DNA from: Emiliania huxleyi CCMP1516
Taxonomy: Eukaryota; Haptophyta; Isochrysidales; Noelaerhabdaceae
NCBI RefSeq assembly: GCF_000372725.1
Contig: NW_005199443.1
Span: forward strand, 241,561 to 305,560
Direction of reading: 5' to 3'
Length of the DNA stretch: 64,000 bases
Shown: piece after piece, positions 41,301-50,882 of the stretch
How the letters are laid out: each line of letters begins with the position of its first letter
Position numbering within the stretch: position 1 is the stretch's first letter
Position numbers and translations under genes: made by a program
The notes under the pieces: generated by a model
What the model was told of the DNA's origin: nothing
The model's input: the letters and a program-made list of their open reading frames with translations, nothing else
Database searches by the model: none

Positions 41301-42100
41301 GGCGCTCGAGGTGCGGGGGCGGGCTCCTTTTGAGAGGGAGGGAGGGAGGGAGGGAGGGAGGGAGGGAGGGAGGGGGGGAGAGCAGTAGCAGCAGTAGCAG
41401 TAGCAGCAGCGAGGTCACGGCTAGTCCCTCCCTCACACCCGACGGCCGCCCGCTGCACACCACGTCCGGCATATCTCGGCGCGATCTCGGCGGCATCTCG
41501 GGCTGCATCTCGGCGGCGCCTCAAAGATGGCCGCCCAAAGAACGTCCGGCGATGCGACGCAGGGGTGGCAGCGCGCGGCGAAGCACTGCTGCGCGCGCAG
41601 GTGGAAGGCGGCGTTCGCGACCTTGTGCGCCGCTGAGAAGGACGACTCGATGTTGCGAGGCGACCGGCCCAGCCGCAGCACCGTCTCCATCTGCTTGCCG
41701 AGCCGGCCAAACGGCGGCCGGACGATGAAGAGGCTCTCGCCGGTGGTCGAGTTGGCCATGCGGACGGGCGAGTCGGCCGTCGGCGACCACGTCACCGCAA
41801 AGTCCTGCGGGAAGACGGGAGGTAGCAGCGCGTGGCACCAGTCGCCGGCCGCCGCGCTGAGCCATGCAGCGAGGCGCGAGGCGCGGTCGGGCGTGGAGGG
41901 CGAGTAGAAGACGGGGAAGGGCGTGCGAAGGGTGGCCGCGTCGGCGGCCGCCTGGATGGAGAAGAGGAGGAGCGCCGGCGTCGCAAAGGCGCGCATAAAT
42001 CCGTGCTTCCAGCCGCCGCGAAAAAAAATACGAGACAGCGTCGTGTGCATATAAACCCAGGGCAGGCGCGCATATACAAATCCGTGCTCCAGCCGCCGCG
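38366..42100 (-). CDS. Unrecognised multi-exon protein with many exon-copy introns
   Basis: Candidate exons in order from the 5' side (minus strand): 41990-41530 with RAFATPALLLFSIQAAADAA, SAAAGDWCHALLPPVFPQDF and VRPPFGRLGKQMETVLRLGR; about 41262-41225 (LLQDDVAFVPGYSPG); about 41070-41030 (NKLQLAVGNAG); about 40830-40760 (VDLDYSPKKYCEPHARNVTG); about 40288-40200 (DSHAFAVSHAHASAVV); 39732-39660 (ACLNPWHSSSCGND); about 39530-39480 (GDDPGVLRDFFEQCDRPK); about 39260-39190 (LVLAGLRVPWALLHNNTVGF); 38659-38604 (HKQDSYGIIARMVKETAVWK); and 38533-38366 (QILEEGHATLHRGHAFNA, ending KLTSLAKGIRAGR). The hairpin-type intron spacers at 39268-39298, 40295 and 40357 all point in the minus direction, supporting one transcription unit. 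No family is recognised; it could be two genes. The Cys and N-glycosylation motifs suggest a secretory-pathway protein. Confidence 0.45.
38534..38603 (-). other. Exon-copy intron (GT-AG, 70 bp)
   Basis: On the minus strand it begins GTGTGGAAGCAGACCCTCGA, a copy of the next exon (GTGTGGAAGCAGATCCTCGA, 5' end 38533). The AT-rich spacer ends in CATTGTAG. Confidence 0.8.
38660..38851 (-). other. Amplified exon-copy intron (GT-AG, 192 bp)
   Basis: Read on the minus strand, three copies of GTGCTCACAAGCAGGACTCG (the first diverged, GTGTTCACACGCAGGACTCG) precede the real exon copy. Spacers are (TTTA)n-rich and end in TTGGCAG or CGACAG. Confidence 0.8.
38935..39185. repeat. Intronic minisatellite, 11-bp CTCGGCTGCCT units
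   Basis: About 20 copies of CTCGGCTGCCT with CTATAT, CAGTCT and GGCG variants in an intron of the minus-strand gene. Same CTCGGC core as the array at 12765-12893. Confidence 0.9.
39733..39793 (-). other. Exon-copy intron (GC-AG, 61 bp)
   Basis: On the minus strand it begins GCGCCTGCCCCACCCCTCGT, a diverged copy of the exon that resumes at 39732 (GCGCCTGCCTCAACCCGTGG). The AT-rich spacer ends in AATTGACAG. Confidence 0.75.
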
Positions 42101-42330
42101 AAAAAACTTTATTTCGTTCTGAGTCCACCGTGCTGCGAGCACGTCGCTGTCCCTTGTCGGGAGCAGAAGAACTAGGAGAGCGCAACCAGTAGGAGGCCCG
42201 CGCCTGCCCCCGGTGCCGCCGGGTGCAACCTGTCCTATACGAGAGGGGAATTCCTGGGACCCTGTCGTGTGGGTGACCCCTGCCCAGCCCCCCTCCGTGT
42301 CGCGATGCGCTCCCCGCTCCCGTTCCCCCG

Positions 42331-42462
42331 TCTACCAAGTCTACCGGTAGACTGGTTTCGTACGGTAGGTCGTACTACGAGTCGTAGGTTCATTACGGTC
42401 TACCCGTAGACTCGTCTACCAAACGGTCTACCGTCTACCCGGTCTACCGGTAGACGGTAGAC
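42331..42462. repeat. Cluster of TCTACC/GGTAGA palindromes
   Basis: Contains CTACCGGTAG at 42341 and a hairpin at 42426-42462 with arms GTCTACCGTCTACC and CCGGTAGACGGTAGAC. Scattered TCTACC and GTAGAC words lie between. No associated gene seen. Confidence 0.75.
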
Positions 42463-42928
42463 GGGCCACCCCTCAGCGGTGGCAGCGGTGGTGCGGACGG
42501 CGTGATTGACAGGGGAGGCGGCGGCCACGAGCGGAGCGGCGGCGAGAGGGGGGCAGCGGCGAGGCGCGCCGGCGAGCGAGGCGCCCGCGCCATCAGAGGG
42601 ACGCCGCCGCGAGATGGAGGGCGGCGGTGACGGAGGCGAGGGCCGACGCGGCGGCGGCGGCGGCGGCGGCGAGAGCGGCGGCACCGAGTTTGTCTCGGTG
42701 AGCGGAGTGGTGGAGGGAGGAGGAGCAGCGGCGGCGCTCTCGCTGTTGAGCGCGCTGTTTTGAGCCTGGGATCCCATGTCACTGCGACCGGCGTGCCCGG
42801 GAACGGAGATCGCGCGCGCGCCGCATTCACGACGCGCGCGCGATCTTCGCTGAGTCGGGTCCCCAGAGGGAAGCGGTCTTTTCGGCCGACGTCCAGCGGC
42901 GCGCAAGGAAGCAGGCGCAGCGCCGGCG

Positions 42929-43120
42929 GTGTCGCGCTGCATGGGCCAGCAGGGTGCAGTGGTGAGGGGCGGCGGGCTCGGACGTCCACCGAGTCGCTCC
43001 GCGCGGCAGGCGGAGCGCGCGCGCGGGCCAGGAAGCTCTCGGCAGGCTGAAGAGGACATCTGCACTTACTGCGGGCGGCGGGGCGTCCACTCGCATCCGA
43101 AGCTCTGCATCACGACCTAA
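42929..43120 (+). CDS. Small Cys/His-rich C-terminal exon, uncertain
   Basis: The frame ends RQAEEDICTYCGRRGVHSHP then KLCITT and a stop at 43118-43120. The C-x2-C...H...C spacing could bind zinc. The preceding part (42900-43030) is a dispersed fragment also present at 47925-48050. AAATAAATAAATAAATAAAA follows the stop closely. Confidence 0.3.
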   Translation: MSRCMGQQGAVVRGGGLGRPPSRSARQAERARGPGSSRQAEEDICTYCGRRGVHSHPKLCITT

Positions 43121-43559
43121 ATAAATAAATAAATAAAAACCGTCAAACTCTGAGACGAGATGGGATTTAGGGACATGTGTCCCCGCCCTGCATCACGACC
43201 TCCTCGGTGACGCCGCTTTCTTTTTTGTTCGTTCTGTGAGGGCAACGTTGCGTTCTGTTGTTTATGCGCCAGCCACAGCGTCTGAGGGTGGGCGTCTGAG
43301 ACGAAAAAGTGTCCGCGGCTGTGAGCTGTGTCGAGCCTGCACGGACCACGGCATCGCCATCGCGCATCGGCATTCGGCAATACGGCTTTACCTTTAGGAA
43401 CAATCAAAGAATTCTGCGAGTTCCCCGCAGGCTCAGTGGGCGACTTTTGTAACACGGCTGTTAGTAGACATGATTAATAATTAATTCAAATCTCAAATCA
43501 TACGTCAAACAACCGTGGAGACCAAACGGGTCAAACATCGAAAAGAAACAAGAGTGTCG

Positions 43560-44290
43560 CTAGACGGCGGCCGAGCGGTGGGTCTGCAGGTCGGGGCCCC
43601 GCTGCTGTCCGGGGAGCGTCGACATGCTGATCTCTCTGCGCGCAACGCGTCTGCTGCGTTGCCTCGTCCTGATCCACCAGGCGAGCGCGAGCGCGAGGAT
43701 GGCAGCGGCAATAAGCGCGGGCACGATCCAGAGCGCCACGGCTATCGGATTGCGCAGGGGCGGCGGTGGCGACAGCGGCGGTCGGGGCGGCGACGGCGGC
43801 CACCCTGGCGGCGACGGCGGGCTTGGGGCGGCATTGGGAGCAGCTGCTCGGAAGAGGAATTCGTGGCACGTCGGTAGCTGAAGCGGCCGTCATCAGCGGT
43901 CCACTCAAGCCACTCCACGTCAAGGTAGATGTCCTCCTCGATGAGGTGCAGCACCATCGTTTTGCCCGCGATGTTCCTCATGCGGTAGTCGGCCGCCGCC
44001 TTGAGGGTTTGAAACTTCAGGCCGAGCATGGCGTCCGTGGCGCCCTCCGCCCACTCCGTTCCTTGAGGGCTGGTCCCCTTCCAGCCTTCGCCACGATCAG
44101 GCGAGCCGCCCGCCGCGACGTTGATCAGCGAGCCCTTGTCGTTTCGGGTAAGCACTGCGTTGTGTGTGAGCGCATCCTGGTTTTCTTCGAGGTTGGAGTC
44201 TGCGTACGGCGCCTTGCGGAAAATCATGGCCGGCCCTCTCCAAACCGTGGCGTACAGCGTCGGCCGTGGCGAAGGTGGTGACAGCGACAT
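43560..44290 (-). CDS. Single-pass surface protein with IYLDVEWLEW-type domain
   Basis: From ATG 44290 the frame encodes NDKGSLINVAAGG, GTEWAEGATDAMLGLKFQTL, GKTMVLHLIEEDIYLDVEWL and DDGRFSYRRAT. This pattern (TEWA.G......L.F......GK..VLHLIEEDIYLD..F..W....G.FSY.R.T) recurs in extracellular proteins of algae and large algal viruses. The frame then shifts by two into a Pro-rich linker (SPPSPPGWPPSPPRPP) and a clear transmembrane helix (VPALIAAAILALALAWWIRT) with a basic cytoplasmic tail ending at 43560. The shift near 43855-43870 means a small intron or an indel. Upstream lies a GCC-rich tract, and further 5' exons are possible. Confidence 0.5.
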
Positions 44291-44299
44291 TGCAGTGTC

Positions 44300-44400
44300 A
44301 CCACTTCCGCCGCTGCCACCGCCGCCGCCGCCGCCGCCGCCGCCGCTGCCATCGCCGCCGCCGCCGCCGCCTCCGTCGCCGCCGCCGCCTCCGCCGGTTA
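44300..44400. repeat. (GCC)n trinucleotide repeat
   Basis: About 30 interrupted GCC units (CTGCCACC and CTCCGTCGCC interruptions), just upstream of the minus-strand start. It could encode poly-Gly or be 5' UTR. Confidence 0.9.
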
Positions 44401-44799
44401 TGTGATAACATCACATAACATGGCATATCGCTCTCGGGCCCACAGACATCCCGCACACTCGCCGCACACCCGCCGCCCCCGCGCGCGCCCCACCCCGGCC
44501 GGGAGAGAGGGGAGTGACAGTTTGGGATTGCAAGCCCGTATGTTGAGTCCTGTGGCTCAACAACGCAGGGAACAAGAGGGGGTGGTCCGGCTCACAAGTC
44601 CGGCTCACGCGCCTCGAGCTCGCCATCTACCGCACTGATCACTTCTGCCCCCCCGCTCCCAACCCATCCACCTCTAAGTCGTACAGTCGTAGGCAAGACG
44701 TGGGAGATGCGGCGAGCGCCTTCTTTTCCTTCTCTTTCGTGGTGTACCTGTGTTAGTGCCAGTGCGCGCCAGTCCCGTGCCCGCCTCCCTTCTTCTCCA

Positions 44800-45110
44800 C
44801 ACACCACCCATCCTCCCGCCCCTCCCTTCCTCGCCGCCGGCTGTTCACTCCCCCCCCCCCCCCCCCCACCTCCACCTGTGAACAGGTGGCCTCCACCACG
44901 GACTTCATCTGGCCGGCGGCGACCGGAGGCGTGTGGGACAAGGCCATCGTCTGAGCGGCGACACAGGGGGCTAGATTGGCGAGGCGGGAGAAGGAGAGCC
45001 CTCGGCGGCTGGGCGTCCCCTCGACAGCGGTGTCACAGCTCCTCCCCTGTCGTCAGCGCTTCTCCGCCATGGCACTCTGATGCTGTTGCGAGGCGAGACG
45101 GCCGACGCAT
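44800..45110 (+). pseudogene. Orphan copy of the last bTHX-fusion exon and 3' flank
   Basis: 44886-44954 reproduces the terminal exon at 29029-29097 (ASTTDFIWPAATGGVW, ending DKAIV), including the CTGTGAACAG acceptor. The following ~150 bp match the 3' flank. No upstream bTHX exons precede it, so it is an isolated duplicate. Confidence 0.75.
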
Positions 45111-45376
45111 ATTTTAGAGTGGCGCTGCCTGAAGGCCGCCCCGGGCCCGAGCGCCGTTTTCTCTGTGCGCTCCCGTTATTCCAACTTTATGTATTATGTA
45201 AAGGAAGTAGGTGCTCGATGAGACAGCGCCGCCGCGCCGCGATACCTTCATTTTTTATTGATACTGAAGGAGAAATAAAAAGAAACATGGGCTCACCGTG
45301 ATACGATTAGAAGGCGTGGTGCTCAAGCGCGAGCCGCTGGTGCTCAAGCGCGAGCCGCTGGAGGGACCGAGCCGCG

Positions 45377-47749
45377 ATGGGCTGCGCTAGCTCTGCTGCG
45401 TCTGAGAGCTCGGCCGCGGAAGCGCAGGTCGCGGAAGCGCAGCATGAGGCAGGGGAGGGCGTCCGCAGAGGGGCCGAGTGCAATCGGCATGAGGCTAAGA
45501 AGCGGTCAGAGGCGACTCGGGTGCAAGCCACAAAGGGCAAGGAGGTGAGCGCAAGCAAAGCAAGAAAGCCCTTCGCCAATCCAAGTGACGACGTCACAGA
45601 AGATGAGTCGACAGCGCAGCAGCGTGTGGCCGTCAGGAGTTCTGAGAGAGATGTGGAAGCTCAGCAGGCGCAAGCGCTCGTCTCGCACAGAGCCGCCGGC
45701 TTCAACCTCCCTGAGCGGCTGACCCTCGGCCTATCTGTCGACGCGATCGAGGAGTACATCACCGCCCTCCCCACCGACGCCGTCAAGCAGTGCAACGAGA
45801 ACCGGCCCACCATCAACGGCGTCCGCGTCCCCGCCAACGCCGCCCTCAACGGCTACGTCAACCAGTGGCAGATCGCGAGGCGGAGCGAGGCGGACGGAGG
45901 CAAGGCGTACTGCGAGGCGCTGCACGAGCGCGGCGACCCTGGCGTGGGCGTCGCCACCGTCTTTGTGAGCTGGTTCCTCGAGACGCCGCTCGCGACGCTG
46001 GTCGACGCCCTGCGGCAGTACCTGCGGCTCCACCCAGAGCTGCCGCCCGACACCAAGTTCTGGGTCTGCGACTTTGTGATCCGGCAGTCGACGCGGCAGC
46101 TCGACGTCACAATGAACGACGTCAAGCGGCTGGGCGATTGCGTCCGCGCCGTCGGCCACACGGTTCTGCTCATGGTGCCGTGGGACGCCCCAAAGCCGCT
46201 GCTGCGCGCGTACTGCATCAAGGAGGTGTTCCACACGCAGGCGTCGGGCGCGCGCTTCGAGGTGGTGATGAGCGCGGAGCAGCAGGCGGCCTTTGAGACG
46301 GCGCTGGTGGAGAACTTTGCCTCGATCGCGAAGAAGCTGTCCGAGGTGGATGTGCGCAAGGCGGAGTGCCGCAACCCGAAGGACACGGAGCAGATCCTGG
46401 GCGAGCTGGAGCGGGAGGTTGGCCTGACCGAGTGCAACAAGGCTGTGTTTGGGCTGCTGCGGGGGGCGCTGGCGAAGCAGGGGAGGGCGGCGCTGGAGCG
46501 GATGGAGCCGGCGAAGCGGGCGACGTCGACTCTGATCAGCAACCTCGGCGCGCTGCTGCGGGACCAGGGCGACCTGGACGGCGCGGAGGCGCTTTATCGC
46601 GAGGCGCTGGAGGGGCACCGAGAGACGCTCGGCGACCGGCACCCGAACACGCTCACCTTGATCAACAACCTCGGCTTGCTGCTGAAGGCCAAGGGCGACC
46701 TGGACGGCGCGGAGCCGCTGTATCGCGAGGCGCTGGAGGCGAGGCGAGAGACGCTCGGCGACCGGCACCCGAGCACGCTCACCTCGATCGGCAACCTCGG
46801 CTCGCTGCTGAAGGCTAAGGGCGACCTGGACGGCGCGGAGGCGCTGTTCCGCGAGGCGCTGGAGGGGCGGCGAGAGACGCTCGGCGACCGGCACCCGAGC
46901 ACGCTCACCTCGATCAACTCCCTCGGCGTGCTGCTGAAGGCCAAGGGCGACCTGGACGGCGCGGAGGCGCTGTACCGCGAGGCGCTGGAGGCAAAGCGAG
47001 AGACGCTCGGCGACCGGCATCCGAGCACGCTCATCTCGATCGGCAACCTCGGCTCGCTGCTGCAGGACCAGGGCGACCTGGACGGCGCGGAGGCGCTGTA
47101 TCGCGAGGACCTGCAGGCGAGCCGAGAGACGCTCGGCGACCGGCACCCGAGCACGCTCATCTCGATCAACAACCTCGGCGGGCTGCTGGAGGCCCAGGGC
47201 GACCTGGACGGCGCGGAGGCGCTGTTCCGCGAGGCGCTGGAGGCAAAGCGAGAGACGCTCGGCGACCGGCATCCGAGTACGCTCACTTCGATCAACAACC
47301 TCGGCTCGCTGCTGAAGGCCAAGGGCGACCTGGACGGCGCGGAGCCGATGTTCCGCGAGGACCTGGCGGCGAGCCGAGAGACGCTTGGCGACCGGCACCC
47401 GAGCACGCTCACTTCGATCGGCAACCTCAGCGTGCTGCTGGAGGCCAAGGGCGACCTGGACGGCGCAGAGGCGCTGAAGCGCGAGGCGCTGGAGGGAAGG
47501 CGAGAGACGCTCGGCGACCGGCACCCGAGTACGCTCACCTCGATCTACAACCTCGGTTCGCTGCTGCAAAAGCAGGGCAGGCTCGGGGACGCCATCCCTC
47601 TCTTCTGGGAGGAGCTGGAGGGGTTCGCTGCGCGGTACGGGAAGGGGCATAAAGAGACGAGGAGCTCGGCCCGCAACCTTGTCGAGGTGCTGACGGAGGC
47701 GGGGCGACAGCGCAAGGCTGGCGAGATCGCAGCCGCGTATGGCGTCTGA
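45377..47749 (+). CDS. TPR (kinesin-light-chain-type) protein with TIR-like N-terminal domain
   Basis: Single-exon, 790 residues. MGCASS at the N-terminus is a typical N-myristoylation plus palmitoylation signal, predicting membrane attachment. At residues ~190-320, VATVFVSWFLETPLATLVDA, FWVCDFVIRQ, HTVLLMVPWDAPKPLLRAYC and IKEVFHT show a strand-helix pattern like TIR-type domains (V.vS...., then W.l.E-like). From residue ~386 there are nine 42-residue TPRs (NLG.LL...GDLDGAEAL.REALE..RETLGDRHP.TL), nearly identical (126-bp DNA period), plus a degenerate cap LEGFAARYGKGH. The architecture resembles STAND/NLR-like sensor or scaffold proteins lacking a nucleotide-binding domain. Function not known; the repeat homogeneity suggests recent unit amplification. 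Confidence 0.75.
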   Translation: MGCASSAASESSAAEAQVAEAQHEAGEGVRRGAECNRHEAKKRSEATRVQATKGKEVSASKARKPFANPSDDVTEDESTAQQRVAVRSSERDVEAQQAQALVSHRAAGFNLPERLTLGLSVDAIEEYITALPTDAVKQCNENRPTINGVRVPANAALNGYVNQWQIARRSEADGGKAYCEALHERGDPGVGVATVFVSWFLETPLATLVDALRQYLRLHPELPPDTKFWVCDFVIRQSTRQLDVTMNDVKRLGDCVRAVGHTVLLMVPWDAPKPLLRAYCIKEVFHTQASGARFEVVMSAEQQAAFETALVENFASIAKKLSEVDVRKAECRNPKDTEQILGELEREVGLTECNKAVFGLLRGALAKQGRAALERMEPAKRATSTLISNLGALLRDQGDLDGAEALYREALEGHRETLGDRHPNTLTLINNLGLLLKAKGDLDGAEPLYREALEARRETLGDRHPSTLTSIGNLGSLLKAKGDLDGAEALFREALEGRRETLGDRHPSTLTSINSLGVLLKAKGDLDGAEALYREALEAKRETLGDRHPSTLISIGNLGSLLQDQGDLDGAEALYREDLQASRETLGDRHPSTLISINNLGGLLEAQGDLDGAEALFREALEAKRETLGDRHPSTLTSINNLGSLLKAKGDLDGAEPMFREDLAASRETLGDRHPSTLTSIGNLSVLLEAKGDLDGAEALKREALEGRRETLGDRHPSTLTSIYNLGSLLQKQGRLGDAIPLFWEELEGFAARYGKGHKETRSSARNLVEVLTEAGRQRKAGEIAAAYGV

Positions 47750-48055
47750 CCTTCAAGGCAGCCAGGCAGGCGCGGCGACGACATCCGCTCTCTCACTCTC
47801 GAATCTCCCGATCTGGGATAGAGTACCCGCCGCCTACGCCATACGGCCTACCGCTAGCCGGCGTCCACCGCGAGACGTGAGCGTTTTAAGACCGTCTTAA
47901 GTCTATATATCGTGACGGCGAGGAAGCAGACGCAGCGCCGGCGGTGTCGCGCTGCATGGGCCAGCAGGGAGCAGTGGCGAGGGGCGGCGGGCTCGGACGT
48001 CCACGTACCGAGTCGCTCCGCGCGGCAGGCGGAGCGCGCGCGCGGGCCAGCTTTT
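47750..48055. other. Intergenic with a dispersed fragment
   Basis: 47925-48050 duplicates 42900-43030 (GGCGGTGTCGCGCTGCATGG onward). TCTATATATCG lies near 47904. No gene seen. Confidence 0.45.
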
Positions 48056-48544
48056 TCAAACCATGCCAATGTCGCCGTCGACGCCGCCCTCGCTCGCCGC
48101 CGCGTACCGCCCGTCACACCGCCCTCCCGGCGGGCTTGCGCCCTGCCTCCCCTCCCGCACGTACACGTGCAGAGGCGCGCCGACACGGTCCCACGTGACC
48201 TCGACCCCGGTGGCACTGCGTGTAGCGCCAGGCCGGCGTCGGCTAGTGCGGCCGGCGGAAGCGCGCGAACCGTCGCTAGCGCGGCGAGCCGCCTCGGCGC
48301 ACTCGCCGAGAGGTGCGCAGCCAGCGCGGCGTTGAGCGAGGCAGGCCAGGTCGCGTTGTTGCAAAACACGCGCGTCGCCTGTGATCATACCGTAGTCGAT
48401 ATCGACAGCGTGTGTCTTACAACAGTAATCTCTCGACTATCATCTTGTGTGTTTCTCATTCTTGCTACTCATTCTTGCTACTCGGGCGGGTCGCCCTGGC
48501 CAACAGCCCCCACAAGCTGTCCGCCCGAGCAGGCGCTGGGTCAG

Positions 48545-49022
48545 GCCACCCTAGATCTCGACTCGATCTCGGCCGAGTGCTGCATGGTCTCCGCACGATC
48601 TCGGCTCGGTCTCGGCTCGGTCTCGGCTCGATCTCGGCTCGATCCCGGCTCGATCTGATCTCGGCTAGGTCTCGGCTCGATCTCGGCTCGATCCCGGCTC
48701 GATCTCAGCACGATCTCGGCTCGATCTCAGCTCGATCTCGGCTCGACCTTGGCTATCTCTCGGCTCGATCTCGGCACGATCTCGGCTCGATCTCGGCCCG
48801 ATCTCGGCTCGACCTTGGCTATCTCTCGGCTCGATCTCGGCACGATCTCGGCTCGATCTCGGCCCGATCTCGGCTCGACCTTGGCTATCTCTCGGCTCGA
48901 TCTCGGCACGATCTCGGCTCGATCTCGGCCCGAGCTCGCGGCTCGACCTTGGCTATCTCTCGGCTCGATCTCGGCACGATCTCGGCTCGATCTCGGCTCG
49001 ATCTCGGCTCGATCTCGGCCCG
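48545..49022. repeat. Intronic minisatellite, CTCGATCTCGG units with a ~69-bp higher-order period
   Basis: Some 40 copies of an 11-bp CTCGGCTCGAT unit. A higher-order block containing CTTGGCTATCTCTCGG repeats about every 69-72 bp four times (48745-48970). A shorter version lies in the paralogue at 33400-33500, so the array expanded after duplication. Confidence 0.9.
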
Positions 49023-49350
49023 CCTTCGCGTACGGCTCCCTGGTGGACAGCGCGTCAACACACAGCAGCGTCACCGCCGCAGACACCTCCGCCGCCGCCG
49101 CCGCAGCAGCCGCCGCCTCCCTCGCCGCCCTCAACGCTGCGCGTGCCTCCTCCTCCTCCTTCTCCCACCCCTCGTCCTCATCCGCCGCCGCCTCTGCCCG
49201 CTCCTCCTTCGCCGCCGCCGCCCTCGCCGCCGCCGCCGCCCCTGCCCGCTCCTCCGCGGCCTCCGCCTCCGCCTCCGCCGCCGCCCGCCTCGCCCCGACC
49301 CTACGAACCCGCGCCAGCGCCGCGACCGCCGCCTCGTGCCGCGCTCGCAC

Positions 49351-49416
49351 CTGCCCACAGCGGCAGCCGTGAAGAGACGCCGTTCACAGCGCGGCCGCCT
49401 CGCGCCGCGCCCGCAC
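49351..49416 (-). other. Exon-copy intron (GT-AG, 66 bp) with hairpin spacer
   Basis: On the minus strand it begins GTGCGGGCGCGGCGCGAGGC, a copy of the next exon (GTGCGAGCGCGGCACGAGGC, 5' end 49350). The spacer carries GTGAACGGCGTCTCTTCAC and ends in GTGGGCAG. Confidence 0.8.
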
Positions 49417-49616
49417 CAGCTCCAGCCCGACGGCGCCAGTGAGGCCTGTTCACAGCGCTGCCGCTGTGAAGGGGCGCTGCTCCAGAGGTATCAGCTTGAG
49501 AGCACGCGACGCAAAGCCTCGCAACGCTGCCACGACCAATACCACGCCAGCTCCTGTTCACAGCGGCAGCCGTGAAGAGACGCTGTTCACAGCTCCGCCA
49601 CGACTAGTACGCCAAC

Positions 49617-50882
49617 TCAGGGTGTGTGGCAGCCAGCTGGCTGTGTGTCTTGTGAGCCTGTTTGTGTCTGTGTGTCGCTCGTGCGTGTCGTCATCATCTG
49701 TCTGGCGTCCACCCATACCGCGTTGGTGTCCAGTCCGAGCCTGGCTGTTCTTCACCTTTCTACCTAAGGCCGGCAGCGTCAAGGCCGACGCGGAAGCCGC
49801 AGCCCCAGGAAGGTAACTCCTCAGCCAGCCCCAGCATGTATGCGGCACTGACGACGGCAAAAATGCAAGCCCGCCCCTGGTTTCTTTTTTGAGCTAGCCT
49901 TCGATAGGGAACCAGAAGGGACACACACATGACGCCGCACACACTCACCGGTCGCACCGCACCCCGCGCCCGCACGCACACCGCGTCGCGAAGGGTTCTT
50001 TTTTGAAATCCGCCTCCATTGATCGTATCCCCCAGAATCAGGCCAGATTCGCCGGACTGTGAACGGTTACTTCCCTGGAACCCCGTGTTGCGTGACTGTC
50101 TCTGTGTAATGTGAACGGTGACTCACTGAGGGGGGGTTATGTGGTTTGACCTCGGCCCGAAAGGCAGCCATGCACGAACCATACACACACATATGCACGC
50201 TTGCCCCGCCACGCGCTCACGCAGACGATGGCAGCCGCAAGCTGCACGCCTGGATCCCCGCGATGCCTATTGCTCGCGAAGCCAGCCGTGCCCGCACCGC
50301 TCCCGCCGAGCGATGCGCCCTCTCGCTCGCCGCAGGCTGCGCCCCCCCTCAGCTCGAACACCGCGCCACCCTCCCGCCCGCAGGTACGGCCATCGCGAAG
50401 CCGCGAGACGCGTCCGCTGCTGCCCATTCGCCGCCCTTGTCCCGCGCGAGCCCTTCCTGATATCTGTCTTCTGGCCACAGCCCGCTCGCTCGCCAGTCGC
50501 TGCCCGCGGCTCCAGTCCGAGCGCCGTGGACGCGATAGACAGCGCGTGCCGGCGGCATCGTCTCGACGCTCACGCCGCGGCGTGCTGTCCGTAGGCGCAG
50601 CTCTACTCTCTCCGGCTGATCCTTCCCGATCAACAAGCTTGCGTTAGTAGCATGCAGTAGTCCACAGTAATAGCGTGTAGAGTACTCAGCAGCAGTCGAC
50701 GCAGCATCCGTTCCGCGGTACTGCACAACAGTCCGCAGCATTAGTCCGCAGTCTGAAGTAGTCCTCAGCTTCGCCCTCCCAAGAGGGCGCTCGCTTATCA
50801 CGCGCCCACCCTTGGACCCCTTCAGACTTTCGGCAAGTATGACCTGCAGCGAATCAGACGACTGGACAAAGCAGTGGCAACG
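49617..50882. other. Intergenic, no gene recognised
   Basis: Contains the third DR1 copy (49617-49770) and two GTGAACGG-bearing stretches (50058-50120). The region just before the LRR gene (50640-50880) is AT-richer and rich in GCAGT words; it could be promoter or 5' UTR. Confidence 0.4.

Larger units (their letters stand above)
48056..49416 (-). pseudogene. DOT1-like methyltransferase, copy 2 (transposon-free, frame-disrupted)
   Basis: Paralogue of 32999-33734. Exon 48056-48378 encodes VFCNNATWPASLNAALAAHL and ATVRALPPAALADAGLALH. A 2-base insertion near 48219 (TGCGTGTAG against TGTGTAG) then leaves the copy-1 frame. The intended C-terminus (LHVYVREGRQGA, GGRCDGRYAAASEGGVDGD, stop at 48056) is in the other frame. 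An upstream exon near 49030-49350 encodes VRARHEAAVAALARVRRVGA, a long Ala/Glu coiled coil and EVSAAVTLLCVDALSTREPY. It retains the empty target site of the hAT-like element near 48134. With the frameshift it may be non-functional, unless the 2 bases are an error. Confidence 0.45.

Noticed and set aside
45731-47650. 639-codon minus-strand frame opposite the TPR gene
   Set aside because: Antisense of the 126-bp TPR repeats; repetitive LQRLAVQRLRAVQVAL-type sequence is a by-product.
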